In this document: one piece after another, positions 35,301 through 48,450 of the stretch
How the letters are laid out: each line of letters begins with the position of its first letter
How positions within the stretch are numbered: the first letter of the stretch is position 1
Source of the DNA: Sciurus carolinensis
Lineage: Eukaryota > Chordata > Mammalia > Rodentia > Sciuridae
Direction of reading: 5' to 3'
Length of the DNA stretch: 64,000 nucleotides
Assembly: GCF_902686445.1 (NCBI RefSeq)
Contig: NW_025920104.1
Span: 5,828,001-5,892,000 of the forward strand
Notes under the pieces: model-generated
The model's input: only the letters and a program-made list of their open reading frames with translations
Database searches by the model: none
Told to the model about the DNA's origin: nothing
Program-made: the position numbers and the translations under genes

Positions 35301-38127
35301 TTGTAATGGATAGCAGATTACAAGTATACTGATTTTGGTTGTCCTGCACATGACCTGTAATGTCATGTGTAGGACAGGAGGATGAGGAAAGAGTTTCCTT
35401 CCACCATACCAGCAGTACAAAAGCACAACAATTTACACAAGTATAGAATTGGAAAGTCAGCTCTGAGTGAAAGCTCTCAAGTAAATAGTTACCTCAACAT
35501 CAGAATTTAAAACATAATAAATCACTACTAAAATGCAGAAATGTAGACCTGATATGATTGAAGCCTGATTGTAAGAAACAGAAAATTTTAAAGAAAAATG
35601 AAAGTTGTTATGAGAGTTTTTGTCCAGGAATAACAGATCCTAAAACATTTATAAAATAAAATGTGTTATTTTCTTTTTAATGTTTATATGCACCACAAAG
35701 ATGCTACATGCCTAATATCCCTGATTTCTTCTTTAAATGTTAAATTTCCAAATAGATGTTCTTGAGTGATGCATACCCTTGAAAAACCAATCCAAAATTT
35801 ACACAAAACCATGGGAAAGATGAGAACATTGCCTCCTAAACCCAATTCTACACAGCATGGATTCAGAATATCCATCAAACTGCATTCTACTGTAATGTAC
35901 AACTAATTTTAAGTAATAATAAAAATATACTAAAAATTAGCAAAAACACTATAAAAATGCTTCATTGGAGTTGTGACTGAACCTACATTGAAACAAGAAA
36001 GCAGGTTTTAAATATCCATCGTGGCTCCTGAGTGACATCAGAAGAAACTAAGAGAATAATTCAGCCCAGAATCACTCAATTCCTTTAAAGAAAATAATAT
36101 CTTCCCAAAGCAAAGCAAAGCACAGTGAGAAAACTTAGTGCCAAAAGTAGCTCTCTTTTGTCATCACCTCCAGGTTTTCCAGCTGACTTTTAGGTTGACT
36201 TCCATTGCTTCCAGGTTTACCATTCCCCACAGTGGGTGTTATACTCCTCCTGTGCTTATTTTGTACAGTCATATTCCTGTCCTGTGACTGCTCTAGCATT
36301 TTGAAGATGGGTCTTATTACATTTCAGGGAATGGTTGAAGAGCAAAATGACTGCTGGCACTTGCTGAACATTAGGAGGCACTGTTTCTCTTTCTTTTCCA
36401 GGATCTTGAACAATGGAGTGAAAATGAGGTTTCCTTGAGGTTAATTTCTTGAATTGTGTGGCCTGGGGAAGCCACACAGTCATCTTTAAGTCACTTTCCA
36501 GGATGTCCACATATCCATCCTCAGTATCCACCTCAGCAGTGGCCATGAAGAATCACTTCAGCTAAGTGTCTCTACTCCTCTATTTGCATCTTTCACTCAG
36601 GGTAAGACACACCAGGTAAGGGGCTGTGCTTGGACTGTGTAAAGTCCTCTGTAGCTGGCCCACTCTCTCAGAGTAGAGAAAGGTCTGGGATATGTGGGCT
36701 TCTATTGCATCTTGAAGACAAATCCATTATTTTTTTGTCCTCCCCAGGACTGCTATCGGCCTTGCCACCTTCCTCATTCTTCCTATATTTGTCCAGTGTC
36801 TGGGAGTTGGAGATGTTCTGTAGCACAGGGAGTTGGTGATATACAGATATGGTAACTGTGTTCCACAGCAACCAAACCGGTAAGTTTGAAAACATCTGAT
36901 GGCTGCTCATTTCAAATAACCTACCTGGCTTCCTGGTGGCCTGCTCAAATTTCTATTCTGCCAGGTTGGGGTCCATAGGGCTGGGGGAATCCATGCAAAA
37001 AACTGCATCAGAAAATTCAGAGGAGCTTGATGATAGGGAAGATTCAGATGCCTGCCTTTATAGTCAGCAAGCAGCAAAAGAGAAGGCTCACTATGTGACC
37101 CTTTGGGGTCTTACTACAAAGTCCAGCAAAATTGTGCATGGTCTCGGTCAGAGTGCTGATCAGAGAGTAAGAGACTGTGTGCTCTGGTGACCCCAGGAGG
37201 TACAAGTTCCTAGACGGAGGCCTGGGAGGTGGCCTGGACTCTGGGAGCCCCTGCATATTCCAGCAGGACTGAGAGCTGAGCTTGGCACAGTTTTGATCTG
37301 GGGCAAGACCATCATGGTAGGGTGGGCAGAAAGCTGGCTACAGAGCCCAGCACAAGGTGACCAACAGACACCCATCACAGTGGGCCAGAATCAGGGATGG
37401 AGCAGACCAGGGTGGTAGTAAAGGAGGGAGAGAGGAAGAGCATTGCAACTGGGAGCCCAGAGGTGAGAGAATGTGGTGAGGTGGAGAGGGATGGAGTTAT
37501 GAAAGATTTGGGCTGGGGAAACCTCCAGTAGTTTATTGTAATGTGGTTAATTTCTTGAAATTGTTAAGTACAATTCTAAGCCCCCACAATATATATGAGA
37601 ATTACCTTGCAAATTGTGCACATTTAAGAAATATTAATTATAAGTTTTATGATATAATTATGGAAAATATATCACACATAAATGTGAAATTAATGACATG
37701 ACAAGAGCAGAAAAAAATAGAATTATAAAAGATTACAGGTCAAACAGATTGTCTTATTAAAAACAAAGTCTAAATAAGAATAATCTCATTGATACCTGGG
37801 TTGCTGTGATTAAGAACCAGACTGCCCAGTGAATTCCAAGAATTCCTACAACATGTACACACACTCATGTGAATTTACAGTTAGCACCCTAATATTTTAA
37901 AGATACAGCTTAATCTGTGCTCCAGAGCAGTTCATGACAAAGTACAATTCATTTGAACATACGATTCAGGAGACCAGACACTAACATTGTGACTCCCTAG
38001 CTCAGAAATATATTCCCAGTGACTAACTGTGTTTGGTAGATAGTTAAGTAACTAAAGGAACAAATGAAGAAAATCACAGATAAAAGAGCATAATTTGGAA
38101 AGCTTTGATTAAAGCCAAATTCTTAGA
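35301..38127. other. No gene recognised; G+C-richer block at 36150-37520
   Basis: 35301-36150 is AT-rich and featureless. 36150-37520 is more G+C-rich. On the minus strand at 36546-36256 there is a 96-codon ORF starting MATAEVDTEDGYVDILESD, followed to the left by stops; on the plus strand 36936-37190 has an 84-codon ORF with an acidic patch. I could not match either to a family, and neither is supported by splice or promoter signals that I trust. 37520-38127 is AT-rich. Confidence 0.4.
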
Positions 38128-38320
38128 CTGGATACAGTAGCACATTCTGATAATCCCAGCAGCCCAATAGGCTAAGTCTGGAGGATCACAAGGTTGAAGG
38201 CAACCTCAGCAGCTTAGTGACAAGTTGTCTTGAAATAAAAAGTGAAAAGAAGAGGAACTGTGGAAGTAGCTCAGAGGTTGAACCACGTGGTTCAATCTAA
38301 GTACACACAGAGAGAGAAAT
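38128..38320 (+). repeat. B1+ID composite SINE (MEN-like)
   Basis: CTGGATACAGTAGCACATTCTGATAATCCCAGCAGCCCAATAGGC, GAGGATCACAAGGTTGAAGGCAACCTCAGCAG, then TCTTGAAATAAAAAGTGAAAAG and a degraded ID part (GTAGCTCAGAGGTTGA, GTGGTTCAATCTAAGTAC). The two-module order is as in squirrel composites. Confidence 0.65.
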
Positions 38321-38689
38321 AGTGATCAAAAGTCTTAAGTAAAACAAATGAGAAATACAAACAAATGAGAAATACAAACAAATACTCACTTAAAGTTGAT
38401 GGCATTATTATGGTAAGGGAGACTGGTCAAACAATAATATGTGTTACAACCACTTGAGTGCAAATTAGGAAAAAAAAAAGAAATTTAAGGCATAGATTTT
38501 AAATATGCCAAACTGTCTAATCCCTTTCCTGAGATAAAATTCATTGTGTAGATTAAATGTAGAGATAACCTGCTCTGCTGGAGGCCTACTAGAAGTGAGA
38601 AAGGCCTTTTAAGAAAAAGTGACCCTGGGAAAAGTGATCAATATTATCTTAACCAAGATTAGTTTTAGGAGGGAATAAGTTGTCCCAGG

Positions 38690-39190
38690 GGAAAATATTA
38701 GCAGCTCAATTTATAATAAATAGATTGTGGAACCAACCTATATGCCCTTCAACAGATGAATGGATAAAGAATCTGTGGTATATATACACAATGGAATATT
38801 ATCCAGTCATAAAGAAGAATAATATTATGACATTTGCAGATAAATGGATGCAATTGGAGAATATCATGTTAAGCAAAACAAGCCAACCACAAAAATCCAA
38901 AAGCAAAATGTTTTCCCTGAAAAGTGGATGATGATACATTATGGGGATGGTGGGGTGGTGGGTGAGTGAAGAATGGAGGAACTTTAGATTACATAGAGGG
39001 AAATGAGAGGAGGAAGCAGGGTATAAAAAATAGTGGAATGAGACAGACATCATTACTCTATGTACATGTATGATGACACAAATGGTATAAGTCTACATTG
39101 TGCACAACCATAGAAACAAAAATATGTGCCTCATTTGTGTACAATGGATCAAAATGCTCTCTGTGAAAATAAAATAATAATAATAAAAGA
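38690..39190 (+). mobile_element. L1: L1 3'-end fragment (plus strand, 5'-truncated)
   Basis: The end of ORF2 is readable (38680-38931), including WNQPICPSTDEWIKNLWYI and MEYYPVIKKNNIM, then 3' UTR and an A-rich AAATAAAATAATAATAATAAAAG tail near 39166-39189. Opposite in orientation to the long L1s on either side. Confidence 0.85.
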
Positions 39191-40139
39191 AGAGGCACTC
39201 ATTCTCTTCTGGTCAATTTTTTAAATTTTAAAATGAGTCTGCTTTGCCAGATATATTACTCTGTCTCTTCTGCCTGTTAAAAAAATCTCACACTGATGAA
39301 TACCAATTTGTGCAAGACTTGACACTTATAAAAAATATTAAAATTTGATGTCAATTGCTTTTAGGATTTTTCTTTGTCAGAGAAACAGATGACTTAAGAT
39401 CTTGAACAGACTTGATTTTTATGAATAACCTAAATATACGTGACTAGAAATATGTATACATCTGAAACTAAATATATTTGTCTGAGCCTTATCTAAATAT
39501 TCTATAAAATTTTAAAAAATAAAAGGTTTTTGTACATTTAACCAGTAAGTGCTATCTTTTATACCTTACATCTGGCATAGAGCAACACTGCCATTTATAA
39601 AACTTACCTGTATCTGTCTGCTTTGACTAGGTCTAATTTGAATTATTAACATTGTTCCCTAAATATATGAGAGTTTTAAGGCTATCTTTTATTTTTACTA
39701 GTACTGGTAAACTCTGCAAAGCTGTAAATATTTATTTATTCTGAATTTTACTGTGAAAATTAAACCTAGTTAATATAAGAACATCTGTATAATGTTGATA
39801 CTATTAGTTCATTGTATATTAAGTATACTCATGTTCTGCTAAGATATAAATTATAAATATAAAGCTTGGAAGAGCACTTTACCAAGTTGGTGTTCTCCAA
39901 ACTGTAGTTGTCTAAATTGATAATTTTAAATCATACAGAAATAAAAAAAATAAATTGGAAATTTATATCATTTAATATTCTGTAACTGAACCTGTTTTCA
40001 ATAAGATGTATGTAAAATTTTATGTTACCTTTTACACTGGGGTAAAAATTTAAATGTATTTTAAGAAGGAAATGAGAGCTTGATATATTTAAAGGTGGAT
40101 ATTATAAGGCATTTTGCCACTTTCCAACAAAAAAGATCT
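39191..40139. other. AT-rich sequence, no gene recognised
   Basis: No ORF of note and no named repeat. It may be the upstream interior of the ERVL-like block that follows. Confidence 0.4.
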
Positions 40140-41150
40140 AAAATCTCTTTAGATTTTCTTTGATTCATGTTTCAGATGTAATGTTGTATTGTTATTTGTG
40201 AAAAGCCCAACCTAACCTGAGATAAGGCTCTGCCTCCCATCTTACTCCATGTTAGAATGGCTCCCAAATAGGTTATACTTGTGCTCATTTAAAATTGTGT
40301 TCAAAAGATAGATTTTTGTTGTAAAGATTACTGTTGTCTCAAAATAAACAGGAGACATAATATAACTAAGTAAAATTTGGGATTATAAAAAAGTTGTGTA
40401 TTTGACCATAGCTACTATACAAACTGAATGCATTTTCGCTATTGTTAATTTCATTTTGTATTTTCCTTGTAAACTTAAATTGTTACATGTTAATACTTTA
40501 CAGAAATGTAACTTCTAATATAACAACCCGAGTTAATATGGGGTAATGGGTAACCATCTACAGAGGACAGACCAGTTTGTAATACTTCCACTACTAATAC
40601 TGACCCCAATTAAAGAGAAGGGGTAAATGACTGTAGAATTAGAGATATTGAAGTTATAACATGTTACTCCCTCCTTTTGACTTGTGAAATTGCCTTCCTG
40701 GATGTTTAAAAACAAAAAAACGTGGAGACCAAAATCAAGGAAGTAAAAGAACCAGGAAAAAGCAGTCAATATTTGGCCCTTACCCTCTGAGGTCAGGGAG
40801 TATCCAGAAACTGATAGGAGAAACTCTTCTAAGAATTCTGAAATTCTGATGAGTCACCTGATCTGCCAATCAGGAAGATCAAGAGGTCTCTAGAGAAAGA
40901 AAGCCTGCTCATGGTGCACCTTCTGCAATGAAGAGGGTCATTGGAGACAGAAATGTCCCTGATACTTCCAAGAGAAGCCATATCCTGGAACATGGCAACA
41001 CTGGTAGAGGAAAGGTAAAGAAGTCAGGAGGCTTCACAAGCATCCTCAAGTGTGATCTCTGAGGTATTTCAGCTCATTCATAAGAATAGATTTGAACAAG
41101 GTCAGTTTTGACTAGCTTGGTCTTAAACACCAGGCAGAAGAGTACAGCCT
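40140..41150 (+). mobile_element. Class III-like ERV interior (plus strand)
   Basis: Inverted relative to 13718-15480. Matches include AACCTGAGATAAGGCTCTGCCTCCC at 40214 with the complement near 15412, the tract ATTTTGTATTTTCCTTGTAAAC near 40452 with 15207-15230 reversed, and AGGGTCATTGGAGACAGAAATGTCCC near 40932 with the complement near 14835. Reading frames are broken. 41150-41837 to its right may include its LTR but no boundary is visible. Confidence 0.5.
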
Positions 41151-41888
41151 GAGCAGTCCTACATAGACAACTCAAATGAAAAGCAATTTTTTTTTTTACT
41201 GTAACTTAAGATGTACACTTGTGAAAGCCCTACCAAAAGAAAGAAGAGTTGAAGGTTATAAAGAAAGGGTTCTTACTGTCAGCAGAAAAAGACAAGAGGT
41301 AGCCCTCAGCAGATTCAGAGAAGACTTTATTCCTTCATGGACTTGGGCACTGTGGGGCTTCACTATCTGGATTGGAAAAATGACCATTAGCTACAGATGA
41401 GATTTTGGTTTTATAGGGTACAATGATGTAATTGTAAACCATGTACATGCAGTTTTGACCATCAGGGGCTAGATTTACAGGTTAAAACTTTAATTTAGGA
41501 GAGTAGTTGTAAAAAGTCTGAAACTCAGTGTTGTCTGGATCCTGAGGGATGAGTACTCAAATCTTGCCCATTGTCATTTAGGACCAATTTGCCATGGGAG
41601 AATTTCAAGATTTAGGACCCAGCATTCAGTATCCACCCCTTTGCCCCAGGGCCCATTTTTATTAGGAAATAATGACCTGGGAGAAGTTTAATGTTTAATC
41701 AATTTCCCCTCCCTCCTTCCAAGCCACACTGTTCTTCCATTTTTGGGGGGAACTGTCTTATAAGACTAATATTTTCCATAACCCTTCAATAATTACCACA
41801 TAGCTCTGCACAACTGTTTGTAAGAAAATATAACCATCTCCATGTCTTCTATCCTGCACCATTGGTCTACCTTTCTATTTTGTTGCCA

Positions 41889-44600
41889 TTAACTTGCCAT
41901 TTTTGTTACTATTGACCCATAGTAGAGTTTAAGATTTGGTGTAGTGATACCTCTTGCATCACTCCTCCTGCCCAGGATTGCTTTGGTTATTCTGGGTCTT
42001 TGGTTCTTCCAGATGAATTTCATGATTGCTGTTTCTGTTTCTATGAGAAATGTCATAGAGATTTTATTTGGAATTTTGTTAAATCTGTATAGTTCCTTTG
42101 GAAGTATGGCCATTTTGATAATATTAATTCTGCCTATCCAAGAACATGGTAGATCTTTTCAGCTTCTAAAGTCTTCCTCAATTTCTTTCTGCAATGTTTT
42201 GTAGTTTTCATTGTAGAGATCTTTTACCTCTTTGGTTAGATTAATTCCCAAGTATTTTATTTTATTTTGAGGCTATTGAAAAAGGAGTTGTTTTCCTAAT
42301 TTCCCTTTCAAGTGTTTCATCGATTATATAAAAAATGATTTAGATTTATTTATGTTGATTTTATAACCTGTTATTTTCCTGAATTCATTGATGAGGTCTA
42401 GAAATTTTCTGGAGGAGTTCTTTGGATCCTCTAAATATAGAATTATGTCATCAGCAAATAGTGACAGTTTAAGTTCCTCTTTTCCTATTCATACCCCTTT
42501 AATTTATTTATTCTGTCTAATTGCTGTGACTGGTATTTCAAGGACAATGGTGAATAGAAAATGTGAAAGAGGACACCCCTGCCTTGTTGCCATTTTTAAA
42601 GGAAAAGCTTTCAGTTTTTCTCCATTAAGAATGATGTTGACCATGGGCTTAGCATAAATAGCCTTTTCAATGCTCAGGTATGTTCCTACTATCCCTATTC
42701 TTTCTAGTGTTTTTAGCATGAAGGGGTATTGTGTTTTGTAGAACACTTTTTCTGCATCAATTGAAATAACCATGATTCTTATCCTTATGTCTATCAACAT
42801 GATGGATTACATTTATTGATTTATGGATGTTAATCCATCCTTGTATTCCAGGGATGAACCCCACATGATTGTGGTGCACAATTCTCTTAATATGTTTCTG
42901 GATTTGGTTTGCCAGTATTTTATTAAGGATCTTTTATCTATATTCATCAAAGATATTGGTCTAAAATTTTCTTTCCTTGATGTGTCTTTTCCTGGTTTGG
43001 GTGTGAGTGTGATATTAGCTTCATAGAATGAGTTTGGTAGGATTTCCTTCTTTTCTATTTTCTGGAATACTTTGAGAAGTATTGGAATGAGTTCTTCTTT
43101 GAAGATTTTATAGAACTCAGCTGAGAATCCATCTGGTCCTGGGCTTTTCTTGGATGGTAGGTTTCCAATGGTTTCTTCTCTTTCATTGCTTGATATTGAT
43201 CTGTTTAAATTGTGTGTGTCCCCGTGGTTCAGTTTGGGAGGAGCATATGTCTCAAGAAATTTGTTGATGCCTTCAGTATTTTCTATTTTGTTGTAGTAAA
43301 AATTTTCAAAGTACTTTCTCATTATGTTATGTATCTCAGTGGTGTCTGTTGTGATATTTCCTTTTTCATCATTAATATTAGTAATTTGAGATTTCTCTCT
43401 TCTTCTTTTTGTTACTGTGGCTATGTGTTTGTCTATATTTTTTACTTTTTCAAAGAACCAACTTTTTGTTTTGTCAATTTTTGAATTATTTCTTTTGTTT
43501 CAATTTCATTGATTTCAGCTCTGATTTTAATTTTTTTCTGTCTTCCACTACATTTTGTAGTAGAACATTTGATATTATTTTGTTTTTCTCTTTCTAGGGT
43601 TTTGAGCTGGAATGTTAGGTCATTTACTTGTTGAACTTTCATTCTTTTCTTTAATGTGCACCATGCAATGAATTTTCTTATTAGTACTTCTTTCATAGTG
43701 TCCAGACATTTTCATATGTTGTATCATCATTCTCATTGACCGCTAAATATTTTTATCTCCTCCCTGATGTTTTCTATTATCCATGTTTTATTTGGTAGCA
43801 TATTATTTAGTCTTCAGGTGTTGGAGTACTTTATGTTTTTTTTATTTTTTCATTAATTTCTAATTTTATTCCATTATGATCTGATATAACACAAGGCCAT
43901 ATCTCTATTTTTTTGCATTTCCTAAGGGCTGCTTTGTGGCATAATATATGGTCTACTTTTGAGAAGGTTCCATGTGCTGCTGAGAAGAAAGTGAATTCAT
44001 TCATTGATGGATGGAATATTCTCTATATGCCTATTAAGTCTATGTTATTGACTGTGTTATTCAGTTCTATGATTTCTTTGTTTTTTCTTGGGAAGTTCTA
44101 TCCAGTGGTGACAGTGATGTGTTAAAGTCACCCAGAAATATTGTGTTGTGGTCTATTTGATTCATGAAAGTGAGAAGGATTTGTTTGATGTGCATGGATG
44201 CACCATTGTTTGGGGCATAAATGTTTACTATTGTTATATCTTCCTGGTTTATTGTTTCTTTAAGCAGTATCAAGTGTCCTTCTTTATCCCTTCTGACAAA
44301 CTTTGACTTGAAGTTCACTTTATCTGAAATAAGGATGAAAACCCCTGCTTTTTTACTGAGTCCGTGTACATGGCAGGTTTCTTCCCATCCTTTTACCTTT
44401 AATCTGTGGATGTCTTTTTCTATGAGATGAATCTCTTGAAGGCAGCATAATGTTGAGTCTTCCTTTTTAATTCATTCTGCCATTCTATGTCTTTTGATTA
44501 ATGAGTTTAGGCCATTAATGTTCAGGGTTATTATTGAGATATGATTTGTATTCCCAGGCATTTGGGCTTATATTTCATTTTTAACTTGACTTGTTTCTCC
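41889..44600 (-). pseudogene. L1 ORF2 (endonuclease/reverse transcriptase) remnant
   Basis: Endonuclease remnant at 44318-44067 (ITIVNIYAPNN, FLGDFNTSLSPLDR), reverse transcriptase N-terminal region at 43322-42813 (KSPGPDGFSAEFYK, ITLTPKPGKD, NFRPISLMNID), RT core at 42800-42504 ([37 protein letters not shown]) and the downstream stretch at 42113-41889 ([15 protein letters not shown]). Several frameshifts separate them. The catalytic YADD region near 42430 lies in sequence with no long ORF. Confidence 0.85.
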
Positions 44601-44780
44601 TTTGAAAGGATTTTTCTTTAAGGTAGTTTCTCCCTTTGCTGACCTACATTGTTGTTTTTCATTTCCTCCTCAAGAAATATTTTGTTGAGAATATTCTATT
44701 TGTAAATTCTTTGTTATTTGTAAATTCTTTTAACTTTTGTTTATCATGGAAGAATTTTATTTCATCTTCAAATATGAAGA

Positions 44781-45630
44781 CTAGGTTTTTGGATATAGGA
44801 AGCTTGGTTGGCAACCATTTTCTTTCAGAACTTGAAATATGTTGTTCCAGGCCCTTCTAGCTTTTAGAGTCTGGGCTGAGAAATCTGCTGATCTCTGTAT
44901 TGGTTTTCCCCTATATGTAATCTGATGCTTTTCTCTCACAGCCTTCAAAATCCTATGTTTATTTCGTATGCTAGGCATTTTCATTATAATGTGCTTTGCT
45001 ATGGATCTGTTGTAATTTTGTGCCTTTGGTGTTCTGTAGGACTCTTGTATTTGATTTTCCATTTCATCCTTTAGGCCTCAGAAATTTTCTGATATTATTT
45101 TATTGAACAGGTTGTTCATTCCTGTGGTTTGTATCTCTGTGCCTTCCTCAATCCCGATAATTCTTAAATTTGGTCTTTTCATGATGTCCCATAGTTCTTG
45201 GAGATTCTGTCCATGATTTGTTACCATCTTCTCTGTTTGGGCAACTTTATTTTCAAGATTAAATGTTTTGTCTTTATTGTCTGAGGTTCTGTCTTCCAAG
45301 TGGTCTAGTCTTTTGGTGATATTTTCCATTGAGCTTTTTATTTGGTTTATTGTTTCCTTCATTTCAAGGATATCCATTTGGATTTTTTTTAGAATCTCTC
45401 TCTTTGTTGAAATGATCTTTGGCTTCCTGCAGTTGCTCTTTCAACTGCTTTTTGGTATTATGATTTATTGCCTGCATTTGCACTCTTATCTCATCCTTTG
45501 CTTCACAAATCATCTTAATCATGTATAATCTGAAGTCCCTTTCTGACATTTCTTCTACCATACCATCATTGGGTTCTTTTAATAAAGAATCTAGATTTGT
45601 TTGGATCATTTTCTTCCCTTGTTTTTTCAT
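44781..45630 (-). pseudogene. L1 ORF1 (ORF1p) remnant
   Basis: N-terminal part at 45630-45364 (MKKQGKKMIQTNLDS...), then after a frameshift near 45370 a Lys/Glu-rich coiled coil with an RRM-like start (LEDRTSDNKDKTFNLE, LRIIGIEEGTE) at 45377-45078, an in-frame stop, and the C-terminal domain (MENQIQES...QRSADFSAQTLKARRAW) at 45062-44781. ORF1p is the RNA-binding trimer of the L1 ribonucleoprotein. One frameshift and one stop abolish it. Confidence 0.85.
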
Positions 45631-46240
45631 GTTGTTCGTGTATCTTCCCCTCTAGCAGTGCAGTTCTGGGGTATTGCACATTCCCCCCATAGGCTTATAG
45701 TGACCCTATAGGTTTTCAAAACCTTTCCTTTAAGGGGGAGATCAATATTAGCAGTGCCCAGCTCAGACAGTATGCAGTCCTAGACCAAATAGCCCCTATG
45801 AGGACATTATCAATATCATCATAATAAACAGAATGAGTTCAAATAACTTCAGTGTAACAAACAGATTTGCAATAAGGTCTGCAGTTTCTAATGGAGGACA
45901 AAGTGGATGCAGAGGGATGTAGGATGTAACTGTTAATGGGATAAGAAAAGAATACATAGAAGTTCTAAGTAATAGAAAGAATGAGAGTATAATCAAAAGA
46001 AGTTGGTTGTTAGCATGCAAAAAGGGAAAAAGAGACTGAGAGAACACATAAACAAAAGGAAAAGAGAGCTTGAAAAGTAAATAAATAAAATGTTAAAATT
46101 GTTCAATAAGGAGAAAAAAGAAAATCTACACTCTAACAGTCATATAGTATTTAAACCTCCCAGTCTTCAGTAGTCTGATGCATGAGAGGTACCTGACAAT
46201 GAGCTTCAAGTCTCCAGCAGGTGACTCAGAATGAGATTTG

Positions 46241-47084
46241 CCCAACTGCTGTTATTTGTATCTGACAGGAGTTAATATTGTACTTTGAAAGCTATAAATA
46301 TTATTAGAAAATTCCTCCATTTTGTTTTTAAATTTGTAATAACAGAATTTCCATGTTGTATAAAATGTGATTTTCTTGGGTCATATTTCTTTTTTGGGGA
46401 AGACGACTATGCAAAATGGGATAATTTTCTTTTATAATTCCTTTGTAACACCATGAAGTCACTGTGTCAAAATTGATAGCTCCTTTGTATTAGTGCTGAA
46501 CAATTATTTAGTAATCTCTACTATCATTTTATATAGCAGCACTCTTAAGTTTGCCATTCCACTGGGTATATAATTGGTTTGTTGTAATTTTGGTCTATTG
46601 TTATATGTAATTTGATTCTTATATACTAATGGTGAAGAAACACATGCAGTTGTTACATAAAATTTTTGTTCCTAGGATGTTCTGGGGATGTTTCTTCATT
46701 TTCTTGAGAAATTTGGCAATCAAACAAGTGTTGGGGTGTTTTTATTTGTTTATTGATACTTAGCATCATTCAGGTGCTGAAAACTGCAGTGCAGGTAATT
46801 TAAACTCAGAAATATTTGAACCTTGAATACTTACAAATGCTCTTAAACTGACGAGGTTCTTAAAGGTAAGAGAAGATGTCTCCTCTGTTTTCTTCCCAAG
46901 CAGTGTTGGTCACACACACAGAATGTGTCCCTATGGGTGAACAGAATGACTGTTTTCTGAGGTTTTATCAAATTAGGTTTGAAAGAATACTTATTATGTT
47001 ATAATTATCTATTAGAATTGGAACAATTCATATGGGTATTTTTCTTTACTTGTCTATGATGTTTAATTGGCAATATTTTAGCAG
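46241..47084. other. AT-rich sequence, no gene recognised
   Basis: Short ORFs only and no repeat that I can name. It separates the 5' end of L1 2 from the 3' UTR of L1 3. Confidence 0.5.
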
Positions 47085-48239
47085 TTAGCCAGTGTACAGT
47101 TCATTGGCATTAGTGACATTCACAAACTTTTACAACCTTTGCCACTATTTCCTTAATCTTTCATCATTCCAAACAGAAATTGAAGTCTTTTTTAAAATTC
47201 CTTTTTCCTGCTGTCCCAAGCCCTGATAACTTTAATCTATTCTTTATTTCTATGATTTTGCTTATTCTGGATAGTTCATGTAAGATGAGTCATAATGTAT
47301 TTTTCTGTCATATCTGGCTTATTTCATTTGGCATATTTTCATGGCACCTTCATGTTTAGCATAAATCCAAACTTCATTTCTTTTGTGACTGAATAATTCT
47401 CTATTATGAATATAAGCATTTTCTTTATCCATTCATCTATTGATGGACACTGAGTCATTTCTGCCTTTTAGCTGTGTGCCTAATGCTTATATGGAATGTT
47501 GGTGTACAAATATCTATGTAAGTCCCTATTTTAAATTCTTTGGGGTATAACATATACACCCAGAAGTGAAATACAATTCTCAATTTTGTTTAACTTCATG
47601 TGGAGTCACCAAATGGTTTCTATAGAACTTGTACTATTTTACATTCCCAGTAGTAATGCACAAGGATTTCAGTGTCTCTTCATCCTCACTAATACTTATT
47701 ATTGTTCCTTTATTATTAATTTCAACCTAATAGGAGTGAAGTGGCAACTCATTGTAACTTTAACATACCTTTACCTAAAGTTTACTGATGTTTGGCAGCT
47801 TTTCATGTGTATTTTGGCCATTTGTATATCTGCTTTAAAGAAGTATCATTAAGTACTTTGTCTATTTTTAAAGTAGAGTTGTCTTTTGGTTGTTGAGTTG
47901 TTAGAATTCTTTATGGATCCTGGATATCGTACCATTATAAGGTTGGTTGGTTGTAATTATTTCCTCTTTCTCTGTGGGTTTTCTTTCACTTTCTTGAAGT
48001 TACCTTTGTGATGCACAAGTTTTTCATTTTAAAAAAGTCCAATTTATGTTTTTTAAATTTTTTTGCCTCTAGCTTTGGTGTCATATTTAAGAAATTATTG
48101 CCAGTTTCTCTGGATCATAAATATTTGCCCCTTAATTTTTTCAGTGTTGATAGATTTAGCTCTTACATTTTAGGCCATCATCCATTTTGAGTTAATTTTT
48201 GTTTGTGGTGTAAAATTATGGTCCAACTTTATTCTTTTA

Positions 48240-48450
48240 GTTTTTTGGTACTATGATTTGAAACCAGGAGTGATTTACCACTGAGTCTCATCCCAAGTCC
48301 AGCCCTCTTTAAATTTTACTTAGAGACAGACTCTCACTGAGTGGCTTAGGGTTTTGGTAAGCTGCTGAGGCTGGCTTTAAACTTGGAATTCTCCTGCTTC
48401 AGTTTCCCCAGTCACTTGTATTACAGGCATGCACTACTGTACCCAGCCCA
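48240..48450 (-). repeat. Degraded B1+ID composite SINE (minus strand)
   Basis: TTTTTGGTACTATGATTTGAAACCAGGAGTG, CCACTGAGTCTCATCCCAAGTCCAGCC, AGAGACAGACTCTCACTGAGTGGCTTAGG, GCTGAGGCTGGCTTTAAACTTG, TTACAGGCATGCACTACTGTACCCAGCC: ID half then B1 half, both reversed. Confidence 0.7.

Larger units (their letters stand above)
41838..46240 (-). mobile_element. L1: L1 retrotransposon 2, lacking its 3' end
   Basis: From right to left: 5' UTR (about 46240-45650), ORF1 (45630-44781), inter-ORF region and ORF2 (from about 44600). At left it stops near 41838, a point collinear with about 29712 in L1 1, so the last 1.3 kb (end of ORF2, 3' UTR and tail) are missing. L1s normally lose the 5' end, so this loss is more likely deletion or rearrangement than incomplete reverse transcription. 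Confidence 0.85.
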
